Of a DNA stretch of 64,000 bases, positions 9,849 through 20,900 are shown one piece after another. The notes below the pieces were generated by a model. The model did no database searches and was not told where the DNA came from. It was given only the letters and a program-made list of their open reading frames with translations. The DNA is from Cepaea nemoralis (Eukaryota; Mollusca; Gastropoda; Stylommatophora; Helicidae), in contig JACEFZ010013530.1 of NCBI GenBank assembly GCA_014155875.1, positions 786,551 to 850,550 on the forward strand. The letters are read 5' to 3'. Made by a program: the position numbers and the translations under genes. The first letter of the stretch is position 1, and the number at the start of each line of letters is the position of its first letter.

Positions 9849-11580
9849 CTTCTTCTTCTTCTTTCGTTCGCTTGAAATATGTCTATATCTGCAATGTCGT
9901 CTCTTGCATGAATTGAACTGTTTTTTTCAGTTCACACAGTGGTCCATAGAGTTTATCTTCCACTGTCGTCTCTCTAGGCCAGAAGGTTTGCCTAGATATG
10001 TTATATTTTGGGCAGTCTTGGAGTATGTGCTCTGCTGTCTGCGACGCCAATCCACATGTGCACATGGCTGTTTCACCAATCTTGAATTTTGTATACATGT
10101 GGTTGCGTAATCTATTGTGTCCTGTTCTGAGGCGCAGAATAATGACTTGTTCTGGTCTGTCCATAATGTGGTAGTCATCTTGAGCAGGTTTTGGTGGCTT
10201 TCTGACTGATTTGATCATTCTTTTCTTTTGGTGGTATGTAACGGGCACATCAGGCGGTTCCTCTTTGGCTCCTTCCTTAGCCAATTGATCAGCTCTGTCG
10301 TTTCCGGGTACTCCACAGTGGGATGGTATCCACTGTATGGTGACTTTATGCTGACTGCTAAGTTCAGAAAGTAGTGTCCTTAGTACTGGCAATTTCCCAG
10401 AGAGGAGCGCCTCGAGTACTGATTTTGCATCTGTTAGTAGCACCACAGGTTGTGTACCATTGCTGTTATTTAGTAATTTCTCTGTTGCTATCTTGATTGC
10501 CTCAATTTCGGCATCATAGTTATGGCAGTACTTTCCTGTCGGTACTCTGGCTGTGTCCCTAGTATTATTTGGGTATTCTATGTACACTCCCACTCCTCCA
10601 TTTCGAACAGCATTTTGTGCTGACCCATCTGTGTAGACTCGGATCCAGAGGTCCTGTGGGTATTCTTCATCAAGGAAGCTCAGAGTGGCTGTTCTGCGCT
10701 GCACACTGTTCTGTTCTTCCTTGTCAAATATTCCTCTCACTTGGATTTGTAACGATAGTCTATGCTCATCTTTCCATGGAGTTCGCTCTGGAATAGTTGT
10801 TAGGGGGATACCAACTGTGGGCAGATCAGTGGTTTCTCTGCAGAGTCGTTTAGCCTGGTGGATAAAACTACTTCTTTTCAACCGCCCCATAGCTAGGTTT
10901 TCAAATCTGTTCTTCATAGGGTGGCCTGGCAAGCTGAGGAACTTTTCTGCTTGTATTAGCGTTTTCGTATCTCTGCGCTCACTCAGTGCCTGTGTCCTCC
11001 CCATCTTCTCCATTTCCACTATAGGGGTTGATCTCATCCCTCCTGTGGTGACTCTAAGTGCTTGATTTTGCACCTTGTCCAGCTCTTGTAGTGTGGTATT
11101 TGATGCTGAACACCACGCAGTTGACCCATATTCCAGGTGTGGTCGTATGCTCTGTTGGTAAACTTTGCTAAGTATTTTCGTACTGGCTCCCCATGTGGTT
11201 CCACTTAGCTTTCTCAGGATGGCTATTTTCCTTCTGGCTTTTGCTACTGCTTTGTTGATGTGCTTTCTCCATGTCAGCTTGCCATCAAATGTTACTCCAA
11301 GGTATGTTGGTTCTTTATCTTCTCTTAGGGGTGCTCCATTTATCTGGATGATCCCTGCCTTTTGTTTTGGAGAGAGGGTAAATAGGGTGGTGCTGCACTT
11401 GTCAGTGTTTATGCTGACACACCATCTATTTGCCCATGCAGCAAATGTATCTACAGCTCTTTGTAGCAATCTGGTGGCCACTGATGCATATTCATTTGTG
11501 CTCCATAGAACCAGGTCATCGGCGTACATTGCCGCTTTAATTCCATGCGGTAGGTGAGCAACAAGATCATTGATGAAGAG
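9849..11580 (-). mobile_element. Second I-group LINE family, 5'-truncated
   Basis: It is inserted in the young RTE copy with a perfect 12-bp target duplication TCCCCCAATGTT (9837-9848 and 11581-11592). The minus-strand 3' end is a (GAA)n tail (TTC run at 9849-9863). It contains the RT C-terminal half and RNase H. A 3'-end remnant of the same family is at 20037-20145. Confidence 0.9.
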
Positions 11581-11604
11581 TCCCCCAATGTTGATTCCTT
11601 CCAT
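9883..11604 (-). CDS. RT/RNase H ORF of second I-group LINE (truncated)
   Basis: Open frame of 573 residues. The first eight residues (MEGINIGG) are not from this LINE: they are the RTE host sequence plus the target duplication, so the frame is a chance fusion. LINE sequence begins at LFINDLVAHLP. Domains: RT catalytic block YADDLVLWST (about residue 28), LGVTFDGKLTWRKH (about 102), thumb, RNase H with VYTDGSAQNA (about 330), AEIEAIKIA (about 367), LTDAKSVLEAL (about 390) and GNDRADQLAKEG (about 434). A C-terminal CTCGL...HILQDCP zinc-binding motif follows. RT blocks before YADD and the endonuclease are missing, so it cannot retrotranspose on its own. No premature stop lies within the preserved part, which suggests a fairly recent insertion. 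Confidence 0.85.
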   Translation of the reverse strand: MEGINIGGLFINDLVAHLPHGIKAAMYADDLVLWSTNEYASVATRLLQRAVDTFAAWANRWCVSINTDKCSTTLFTLSPKQKAGIIQINGAPLREDKEPTYLGVTFDGKLTWRKHINKAVAKARRKIAILRKLSGTTWGASTKILSKVYQQSIRPHLEYGSTAWCSASNTTLQELDKVQNQALRVTTGGMRSTPIVEMEKMGRTQALSERRDTKTLIQAEKFLSLPGHPMKNRFENLAMGRLKRSSFIHQAKRLCRETTDLPTVGIPLTTIPERTPWKDEHRLSLQIQVRGIFDKEEQNSVQRRTATLSFLDEEYPQDLWIRVYTDGSAQNAVRNGGVGVYIEYPNNTRDTARVPTGKYCHNYDAEIEAIKIATEKLLNNSNGTQPVVLLTDAKSVLEALLSGKLPVLRTLLSELSSQHKVTIQWIPSHCGVPGNDRADQLAKEGAKEEPPDVPVTYHQKKRMIKSVRKPPKPAQDDYHIMDRPEQVIILRLRTGHNRLRNHMYTKFKIGETAMCTCGLASQTAEHILQDCPKYNISRQTFWPRETTVEDKLYGPLCELKKTVQFMQETTLQI

Positions 11605-11955
11605 ATCGTCAATATTTACAATAATTACAACGTCAGCGACTTCTTTTAGAGTAGGTGGATCTTCTAAGTTACTTTCTTCTGTTAATTCTTCCCTTTCTCC
11701 ATCATATAATTATCTTATATACTCATTCCACCTCTTCGTTATAGTACCTTCCTCCAATAATATCTTCCCTTTTTTATTTTTTAAAATTTCAAACACCTTA
11801 TTTCTATTCTTATTTTTCTTCCAGTGAGCTCACTGATTTGTCTGTGCATATTTTTTGTATCTTTCTTTTTGTTTTGCACTGCTCGTTTAACCAACTTTCT
11901 TTTGCCTTCACACATGTATCCCTTATTTCTTTATTTATCTTAGCATATTCTTATG
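11593..11955 (-). mobile_element. RTE remnants: young 5' end plus old upstream half
   Basis: 11593-11625 completes the young RTE copy (IDDMEGINIGG). From about 11626 the minus strand reads the endonuclease-RT linker of an older RTE: INKEIRDTCVKAKESWLNEQ (about 11930), the RWNEYI-type block (about 11730), then EESNLEDPPTLKEVADVV (about 11650). The old copy continues at 9034. Confidence 0.65.
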
Positions 11956-11989
11956 AAAATTTTTTAAACTGAAGTCAATGAAACGAGGG

Positions 11990-12150
11990 CACCAACAAAA
12001 CACATATGGTTTAAAAGACAAAAATGGGAATATGATAAATACCAATGAGGAAATGTGCAACACATGGAAAGAATATTTTATTGAATTACTAAATTGTGAA
12101 GCTCCAAGTAACATTTTCCCACAAGAAGAGGTTCTAACATTACAATTGGT
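11990..12150 (+). mobile_element. LINE linker fragment
   Basis: The plus-strand reading LKDKNGNMINTNEEMCNTWK and EYFIELLN resembles the linker before the RT domain of RTE-type LINEs. It is short and isolated. Confidence 0.5.
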
Positions 12151-12189
12151 GATATGATCAATATCAAACTGGCAGCATTTACATTGCAG

Positions 12190-13315
12190 ATCGAATACAT
12201 GACTGCTGGGTCAACAGGTCGAATACATGACTGTTGGGTCAACAGGTCGAATACATGACTGTTGGGTCGGGCCGACAGGTTGAATACATAACCACTGGGC
12301 AGACAGATTGAATACATGACCACTGGGCCGACAGGTTGAATACATGACCTGTGTGTCGACAGATTGAATACATGACCACTGGGCCGACAGGTTGAATACA
12401 TGACCTGTGTGCCGACAGATTGAATACATGACCACTGGCAGACAGATTAAATACATAACCACTGGGCCGACAGATTGAATACATAACCACTGGGCCGACA
12501 GGGTGAATACATGACCACTGGGCCGACAGATTGAATACATAACCACTGTGCCGACAGGGTGAATACATAACCTGTGTGCCGACAGATTGAATACATAACC
12601 ACTGGGGCCGACAGGTTGAATACATGACCACTGGGCCGACAGGGTGAATACATAACCTGTGTGCCGACAGATTGAATACATGACCTGTGTGCCGACAGAT
12701 TGAATACATGACCACTGTGCCGACAGATTGAATACATGACCTGTGTGCCGACAGATTGAATACATAACCACTGGGCCGACAGGGTGAATACATGACCACT
12801 GGGCCGACAGATTGAATACATAACCACTGGGCCGACAGGGTGAATACATGACCTGTGTGCCGACAGATTGAATACATGACCACTGGGCCGACAGGGTGAA
12901 AATATAACCACTGGGCCGACAGATTGAATACATAACCACTGGCCCGACAGGGTGAATACATAACCTGTGTGCCGACAGATTGAATACATGACCACTGGGC
13001 CGACAGATTGAATACATGACCACTGGGCCGACAGGGTGAAAATATAACCACTGGGCCGACAGATTAAATACATAACCACTGGGCCGACAGGGTGAATACA
13101 TGACCACTGGGCCGACAGGGTGAATACATAACCTGTGTGCCGACAGATTGAATACATGACCACTAGGGCCGACAGGTTGAATACATGACCACTGGCCGAC
13201 AGGGTGAATACATGACCTGTGTGCCGACAGGCTGAATACATGACCATTGGGTCGACAAGTTGAATACATGACCTGTGTGCCGACAGGTTGAATATATGAC
13301 CTGTGTGCCGACAGG
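12190..13315. repeat. 28-bp minisatellite, about 40 copies
   Basis: The unit is CGACAGATTGAATACATGAC plus an alternating end (CACTGGGC or CTGTGTGC). The 28-bp period makes all three minus frames open for about 800-1060 nt with a 28-residue repeat. That follows from the unit lacking stops and is not evidence for a protein. It ends at the right in a tRNA-like SINE head. Confidence 0.93.
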
Positions 13316-13437
13316 CAAACGTGCTAGCCACTCAGCTACACCGGTGAACCTTGGGGTTCATTGGACATATGGTGCTAGTCCCATGTTGATAGACACATCT
13401 GCACTCGATTAGTGATGTGGTCAATATCACACTGATC
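13315..13437 (-). repeat. tRNA-like SINE head beside the minisatellite
   Basis: The minus strand reads GGTGTAGCTGAGTGGCTAG, a perfect A-box (TAGCTGAGTGG), followed by CACGTTTGCCTGTCGGCACA. It then passes into minisatellite units that look like anticodon and T-arm sequence (ATTCAACC). TRGTGATRTGRTCAATATCA occurs on both sides of the array (about 12148 and 13411). Confidence 0.6.
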
Positions 13438-13571
13438 GCCATAACTTCCAAGAGTGTCTCCTGTCTCTCATGTGGCTGGATCGAACGGGAAGCTTGGGTA
13501 TTTTTTTAAAATAAATCCCCTGACTTGCTGGATACTTCAACATACGAGTACGGAGCTGGCGGGCAAGTCTG

Positions 13572-13860
13572 CTATGTCTGCGCTACCCCTGCTTCCAGCC
13601 ATCTGGGTACTGTATGCAAATTCCAGTCTGTTTTCATAGTGGTGATACCAGATCCATCTGTATATATGTGTATCCACTTTTCTGGGTGGTTTCTTGAGAT
13701 ACACATAGAAGTCAGATTGGGTCGGCACTCTTGTCTGTTTGAACTGTTGATTTGGCATGGGTGGCAGGTGTTTGCACATGCACTGTAACAGTTTCTGCCT
13801 TGACACCAGATGAAACCTTTCCATTTAAACAGCCCTTTGGATGATCTTGCCATTGACTTA
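13572..13860 (-). pseudogene. LINE RNase H fragment
   Basis: The minus-strand translation contains NHPEKWIHIYTDGSG near 13690, the first catalytic motif of a LINE RNase H. Before it lies a cysteine-rich stretch (CSACANTCHPCQ) like the pre-RNase H region. No downstream catalytic block survives. Confidence 0.6.
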
Positions 13861-14837
13861 TGAAGACGATATCATTGCCATTCATGATTGCCTCCTCTGT
13901 TGATCCACCTGTGTAAACATTTGTCCATTCTACCGGGTTGTATTTATCCCCACCCTCTCAAAAGCTAGCACTTTTGACAGCAAGGAGTTGTTTTATCTGT
14001 CCTTAGCACAGGACCTCTATGTCTGTGCAAATGGACGTGTGTATGTGTAGCAATAGCCAGGTTCTTCAAATTATGCTAGTATTTCTACTGTTTCAGGTTT
14101 GTTTGAAAATGTGCTTGTAATGCAGGCTGTTCAAGGTACGGTTGAAGCTATTTCTCTTTAATTGATTTGTTACTAGAATTTGCAGTTAGGCATGCATAGG
14201 ATGCATGTAAACAATATAAAAACATGAATTACAGAGCAGCTTTACTACAGTTTTATTTATAGAAGGAATGTAAGCTTCTCCCTGTGAAAAAGCACGGCGT
14301 CCATCTTAATGCTATAGGAGAACTGCTGCCGCTCTATTATTTAATTGGCTGCATTTGTATAGCATTCATGCATTCTGCGATTATTATCAGGTCGCTCTGT
14401 GTTGGATGCTGCTCAAGCTAATGTACCATACTCCACCACAAGTCTAACTGTACATACATTTTTCATTATGGTGCAGATTACTCCCCACATTTCAGATGTT
14501 TTACCTTTAGTCTAACTTGGTGTTTAGGTTTTATGTGAATTTCTCCACTGTACACGTGTGCTGGGATATTTGCTGCAGTCCTTATAGTGAAGTGCTTGCA
14601 ATGGACAAGACATTTTAAAAATGCCACTGACAGAACAAGTCCCATATCAAATAGTTTTTGCGAACAATGTGTGCTGCAACACCACACTGATCAAGGTGAC
14701 CCTGCAATCTTCACATAGGATACATTTCAACATCCTGCAGAGAGCTATTTTAACCAGAATATACAACGTAATACATTATGCATGACCAACCCAATTTAAT
14801 GCAATACATCAACATCAGATAAAATTACATGTAAATA
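13861..14837. other. Unassigned intergenic stretch
   Basis: No ORF with family resemblance, no splice-bounded exon and no repeat was recognised. Confidence 0.45.
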
Positions 14838-14948
14838 AAAGTAGCAATGTATTCACAAATTAATCCACACAAATAAAAACAGCAATGTATTCACAAATTA
14901 ACCCAGCAAATAAAAAAAGCAATGTATTCACAAATTAATGCACACAAA
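14838..14948. repeat. Three-copy 37-40-bp tandem repeat
   Basis: The unit contains AGCAATGTATTCACAAATTA and is repeated three times with small changes. Confidence 0.8.
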
Positions 14949-16029
14949 GGTGAAACTGTACATATTTCAGGCTTGTCACAAGAAATGTAATCTGGTGAAA
15001 TAATGTGCAGTAAATTAAAACCATGTTTATATATATTTTAATTTGTGTGGTTAAAAGCTTCAGATAAATAAAGTATAAAACATATTTTCATGTCAGAAAT
15101 ACTTTAACTATTACACTGTTTAGAGAATTTTAGAGTGAGTGTTCATATATAAGCCAAACTGCTTCCTTCTGATAGAATCAACAGAGCTAATGGCAATGCA
15201 GAAGAAGTCTGAACTATAGAAATTATAGTGAAATGTTACAAGAATATAAGTGTAGAGAGGTGAAAATATAAAATTGTGCCATAAATGAGTAAAACAAAAT
15301 ATGACCATCACCCAGATCATATGTGTGTGAATACAGAAAGCATGGCACATATAGAATGGCACAGTTAGTCAGTCCCAAGAGAGACACTGCCAATCTGCTG
15401 TCAACTCTTAGGCCGTCTACTATTCTAGGCCACGACATATTGAGGTGGAGCGGTTAGTTACATATTCTGAGAATGATCTGATACCCATTTCTTGGTCAAC
15501 CCAAAGTCAAGTAACAGGACAAATAACCCTGACACTGCTGGAGAGAGAGCCCAGACTACCATCAAGGTAGGCCAGCACAACAACCACTGTAGCTGATAAC
15601 TTTTACATTGAGCTGCTTTTGTTGCCTGCCATAGAGCAGTCTCCATGTCCACCATGATTATCACATGAATACAGTGATGACCATATCCAGCTGAACACTC
15701 ACACAAGTGAGGTAGATGCTTGTAGAAGCCTGGCAACCTCGTCTACCTCACCACAGGTGCTCACACTGAAATGATATTGGGTTTGGATGTGAAAGCACAC
15801 AAGTGTATCACCCAATGTTAATACAAACAGGGCAAAGGTTACACTCTAGAACATTCATGGGCCATGGCAACCACAAATACACACTGCCCTATATGTTTTC
15901 AGGACATAATTAGAAGAACTATTTAAGCAAAAACAGATCAGTACCTAATGATTCATAGACTGCATACGACTATTTGACAGTTAAACACAAGGAAAGCTGA
16001 ACAGCACATAAATGCCTTTTAATATAAAT
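14949..16029. other. Unassigned intergenic stretch
   Basis: Nothing is recognised. A 92-residue minus frame at 15458-15736 has no family resemblance. Confidence 0.45.
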
Positions 16030-16375
16030 GTTATAGACGAGTTCTAAGAATATCTTGGATAAAGAAAAGAACAAATGTATCCAGCTGAATATTGAAGAAG
16101 ATTGGCTATTGAAGACAATAAAACAAAGAAAACTGAAATATTTTGGTCATTTGAAACGTCACAAAAATTTAAAGAGAACAATAATGGAGGGGTATATGCC
16201 TTGGAAGAGAGGAAGAGGAAGGCCTAAGAGAAGATGGCATGGGTGCAGGATGTGGCGGATGATCTCCAGATGGGTGTATCGGACGGGGACATCTTGCTTA
16301 TGACTGAAAGGTTTTCCGGAAGGTTGTTATGGGAGCGAGGTTCTGCAAGGGACATACTACTGAATGAATGAACCA
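16030..16375 (+). mobile_element. RTE-type LINE C-terminal fragment
   Basis: Plus-strand reading: EDWLLKTIKQRKLKYFGHLK, then RTIMEGYMPWKRGRGRPKRR, the C-terminal block typical of RTE-like LINEs. It has a frameshift near 16230 and ends in a (TGAA)n tail at about 16365. This subfamily differs from the 2395 copy. Confidence 0.75.
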
Positions 16376-17319
16376 TAAGGAAGTAAAAAGACCGCTGGAA
16401 CATGTACACGTTGATTGCAGATGTGAGAATAACAAATGTATTGGCAACAAACAATGTATTGGTCACTACAAGAAATGACAAGCATTTAAGAACATTTCAG
16501 CTCACAATGAAATGTGTCAGACAATGAGGATATGCACAAATGTCTTAGCTTGAATAGCAAGAGGACAATAATCATAGTAATACCATAGAAACATATCCTG
16601 TCCACATGTACAATTAAAATCAATGGTTATGGTTGTGCAGGTTAAGAAACTGAAGGTCATAAGTGCTTGGACAACATTAGACTGAGTATGCACAAAAGAA
16701 ATAAAGAACAGAATATGAAGCAAACACTGCATATAAAACAATATAATCTCTTACGTAGCAAATCTTGTAGTTTTTAACATTGAATCCTGGATAGACAGCC
16801 AAAGTCAGCAAATCAGATGTTTCCAAGAGATGCAAAATATAGACAGGGAATGTATCACAGGCATGACAAGAAAACAGAAAAGATCGTTGGCTATATAAAT
16901 AAAGAACTTAAACATATTGTAACAACTATTTGATTAATGAGAAAAGAGATAGCGGAACGTAGGAAGAAAATGGACAGTTCTGCATCTTGGCATAGAAAGA
17001 GCATATGAATTGTGGTGTGGTGAAGCATGATGACTGTCAGTTGGCACAGCACTTGATGATAATAACTATACAGGTAGATATGTACTTTTCAACCTGTTTT
17101 AATTGTTAATAGGCATGAATTCAAATAATATTCTATGAAGGCAACAATAGTGATAGTTGAAAACAACTGTCCTTTTGCATTATTTTAATTACAAGCCTGT
17201 TCATTTTGTGACTTTCAATAGAGCACCATATAGAAAGTACATTTTGTAAAATGCATCTTTGAGACATCTGTTGTGGTACTGAAAGTAGCAGGACTCAGCT
17301 GATCCCCAGCAAGAGAAGA
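16376..17319. other. Unassigned stretch downstream of RAD51AP1
   Basis: No feature is recognised. It lies beyond the candidate polyadenylation site of the minus-strand gene. Confidence 0.4.
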
Positions 17320-17372
17320 CATCATCATCATCATGTGTCATGCCGATGAGCACGAGCGGTCATGTTTTGAGA
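17320..17372 (-). mobile_element. RTE 3'-end remnant
   Basis: It matches the last 50 bp of the RTE copies at 9040 and 3830 (ATGCCG.TGAGC.CG.GCGGTC) and is preceded by a (CAT)n tail, minus orientation. It is probably an extreme 5' truncation. Confidence 0.6.
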
Positions 17373-17445
17373 AGACTTCAGACACTGAATTATGAATGAA
17401 TAATTACTGGGTGGGAATTCTAGCCTGTAATAATGTTTAGGGATG

Positions 17446-17718
17446 TTTTTTTTTTACATTCACTCGCTTGAACTCAAGCAGTCCATACAGTGCTACTACT
17501 TCTAGTGCACTAGACTGATTTTTGCGTGTGCATTAGCTTTCCCTATTACTAGTTTCCCTCGCCAACAGGCGAACCCACTCAAACTTCAGAGGTACTTGTA
17601 ATTTACATCCCCAAGTCAAGAACGAGAAGTCAACATTTTAGTCCAACTGACAGGTATAAGGGTTGAATCCACTATATCGGCATAAGCAGACCGGATCCAT
17701 TCGGCCAAGCTGACCTCT
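17446..17718 (-). repeat. tRNA-derived SINE (GAGGTCAGC family), copy 1
   Basis: On the minus strand the head GAGGTCAGC.TGGCCGAATGG starts at 17718. The body contains TTGACTTGGGGATGTAAATT and ACAAGTACCTCTGAAGTTTG, and the tail is A-rich (T run at 17446-17456). Related copies are at 29410, 46800 and 54667. It sits directly 3' of the RAD51AP1 AATAAA. Confidence 0.82.
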
Positions 17719-17719
17719 C

Positions 17720-17725
17720 TTTATT
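17720..17725 (-). promoter_or_regulatory. Candidate polyadenylation signal of RAD51AP1
   Basis: AATAAA on the minus strand lies 114 nt after the stop codon, with a T-rich stretch just before it. The SINE begins immediately downstream, so the SINE may lie at or past the cleavage site. Confidence 0.5.
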
Positions 17726-17838
17726 AAAACAAAAACAAAACAAAAGAGCCTGGAGGAAACAACATCTTCATATTGCAACAGAATATGTAAACAATTTCTC
17801 ACTGACAATCAAATAACAAACATCATCCAGGGCATGTA

Positions 17839-17960
17839 TTAGGACACTGGGGCAGATGGATGTAAAGGCTTGACTCTGTGATTTCGAGACAGGCCGAGAC
17901 GAAGGCCTGATGATGGTGACCTGACTGTGAGTGCTGATGCTTGAGTAGAACTTGCTCGAG
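17839..17960 (-). CDS. RAD51AP1: RAD51AP1 terminal exon, RAD51-binding block
   Basis: 122 coding nt run to a TAA at 17839-17841. The C-terminal block SGLRLGLSRNHRVKPLHPSA is nearly the same as the RAD51-interaction region of vertebrate RAD51AP1, which makes this the most diagnostic exon. The acceptor is TTTATTTTGCAG. Confidence 0.93.
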
Positions 17961-20900
17961 CTGCAAAATAAACGCAAAACATTCTATAGTGAATATAGAA
18001 CATTTGCACTCACCTCCTTAATTGTTAAATGTATTTTCAGAGATAGCAAACGCTAGCAACTTCAGTGACATGCCTTTCGCATAGCCATATCAGGAAGCCA
18101 TCAGTATTCATATCTATCTATTTCAAATCCAGTAATGTTTACCACAATATTAAATCCTTCAAACAGTCATCATCAACAATCAGGTTCCGTCTCCACAGTG
18201 AAGGTTGGCTACAATGGATCTCCAACAGTCTGTCTGTCTCACACACTGATTATACATTTTGTTAGATTGATGTTTGTCCATCACTGCATATACATCAACC
18301 AATCCATTTCTATTTGTGTCCATCCATCCACAAATCTACCTATCCATCTATATAGACAGAAGTTGTAGTAGCAGTAATTGACAGTTGCCTACTAATCCGT
18401 GTCTAATTTAACCCCCAAGAAAGATGCTGGATCCTGCCCCAGTTTCCCTGCCTCATGCGTTTTCATGCAGTGTGTCCTGAATGTCCTACGTTTTCATGCA
18501 CAGTGTGTCCTGAATGTCCTATGTTTTCATGCAGTGTGTCCTGAATGTCCTGTTTTCATGCAGTGTGTCCTGAATGTCCTATGTTTTCATGCAGTGTGTC
18601 CTGAATGTCCTATATTTTCATGCAGTGTGACCTGAATGTCCTATGTTTTCATGCACAGTGTGTCCTAATGTCCTATGTTTTTATGCACAGTATGTCCTGA
18701 ATGTCCTATGTTTTCATGCACAGTGTGTCCTGAATGTCCTATGTTTTCATGCAGTGTGTCCTGAATGTCCTATGTTTTCATGCAGTGTGTCCTGAATGTC
18801 CTATATTTTCATGCAGTGTGACCTGAATGTCCTATGTTTTCATGCACAGTGTGTCCTAATGTCCTATGTTTTCATGCACAGTATGTCCTGAATGTCCTAT
18901 GTTTTCATGCACAGTGTGTCCTGAATGTCCTATGTTTTCATGCACAGTGTGTCCTGAATGTCCTATGTTTTTATGCACATTGTGTCCTGAATGTCCTATA
19001 CATCATTTTGGTCTATCTCTGCCTCTTCTTTCAGGAACCATATCTTCCATTATAGTACTTTTTGAACCCTGTGACTTTTAACATGGCTAGAATGATGTTG
19101 TCTTTAAGTGAAATGTCAGTATTTTCATCTTTGTTATCCACATTATTTTGTAAAATGTAATTTCAAAAGTCCTGATGTTCTTCTGTATTGGTTGTGTTAT
19201 GGTCTATGATGAACATCCATGTAACTATTTACACATGATAAATGCATGTTCTACACTTGTTGACTTGTTTTCATGTAATTTGTTGTGTCCATGTAGTTTT
19301 GTCTGTAGACATTATTATTAAGTTTTTATATATATATTCAGAAAAATGTACTGATATTTACTGTATTGGACAAATTAGCCATTTCAATACCTTAGCATCT
19401 ATTGTGGGTGGTGTGTACGAGTATCCCCTATCAAAAGAGAAGTCAGGTGCATCCTCTCTGCTAAAAAAATGGGGGGTTGATAGCAACATCCTGTAAAAGA
19501 CTAAGGACCGCTGAGTGAACTTGTCTGCTTTTAAAATAAAGTTCGTTCGTTCGTTAGCTTATAGGACATCCTTGGTCAAGGTGGAGTACTCGTTTAGACC
19601 CCCGATCAGAGAAACGTGAAGCGAAATGAGCAGTTGGTGGAAGGACCTGGAAGAGCAGATGACAGATAGTTGTTGGTTATGGTCTCAAGTTTCACGATGG
19701 TAGACAGAATGATGATGATCGTGATGATGATATTGTGGATATGGTCAACGACCAGTATGGTCACTTCCAAAAAAGGAAAGTAATAGCAAACTACTTTACA
19801 GATAACTCGAACATCACATCTTCTCACAATGTAGTCACAGCGAGTGACGTTAAGGGAAGTTCAAGACTTTCCTCGCCCGGTAGGTAACACCAGGTGCTAC
19901 AGGCCAAACCATCACCTGGCTACTGTATGCAAATCAAGGAATAATAAATTTGTCTTATGGACATGTAATGTGTGAACACTCATGCAAGTTGGTAAGCTGC
20001 AAAACATCAGGCGAGAACTGAAAGAATGAATGTTTTCTTTTTCTTCTGTCTTTTGCTTGAAATGTATTGTCCATAGCTGCAATGTTGTCTCTTGTATAAA
20101 CTTCACTGTCTTTTTTTTAATTCACTTAGTGGTCCGTAAAGTCTTTTACAGGACATTGCTATCAACCCCCCATTTTTGGGCATTTGGTGATTTACTAGAA
20201 CCAGAGCCTGATGTGTCGGTTAAGTATTAGTTGAAGCTTCCTTGACTGGTGGAGAATGCCTTGGCATTGTCCCTGCCTTCAGTTCAGGCCTGACCAGCAT
20301 GGATGATGCTGTCCAGGATGGACTTACTGGTATATTCGCAAATGTACATTTGTAGAGAGAACAGGTGCAGATGTCCTCACATTCTGAGATCATCAAAGTC
20401 CTATACAACCAGCCAGGAGGGCTAACATGGTCACCAAATGTCAGGAACAAGTCAAAAGCCAATTTAAAAAAAAAACAAAAACAAAAAGGAGAGGAAGGCG
20501 TAGCCAAATTTCAGTCTCCATTTGTTGCACTGAGCTCATATCAGTCACATATGACAACCTGGTTTCATGCATAAAGTCAGGAGAGTGCTTAGAATTTTAC
20601 ATACACACGGTGGTTTCCACTGACAGGTTCTAGTACATCAATCAATCCAACCTATCCCTTATTTACATTCATGCATGAAGTACTTAGAATGTTACACTCA
20701 CATGGTGGCTTCCACTGAGAGGTTCTAATGAATAAAGCCCACCTATCACTGATTTACATTCTTGCATGAAGAACTTAGAATGTTACAATTACATGGTGGT
20801 TTCCACTGGGAGGTTATAGTTAACGAATCCCAACCATCGCTGATTTACATTCATGCATGAATGTTACTCATTCACTTACTTCCACTGAGAGGTTCTAATG

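Noticed and set aside
9883..11604. Host gene of 573 residues
   Set aside because: It is the 3' part of a LINE with target duplications; its start codon belongs to the RTE sequence it landed in.
12211..13331. Repetitive protein of 352 residues on the minus strand
   Set aside because: All three frames are open because the 28-bp unit has no stops; there is no domain and no splice or promoter support. Kept only as a finding on the array.
15458..15736. 92-residue minus-strand protein
   Set aside because: No family resemblance, no exon signals and no neighbours; most likely a chance frame.
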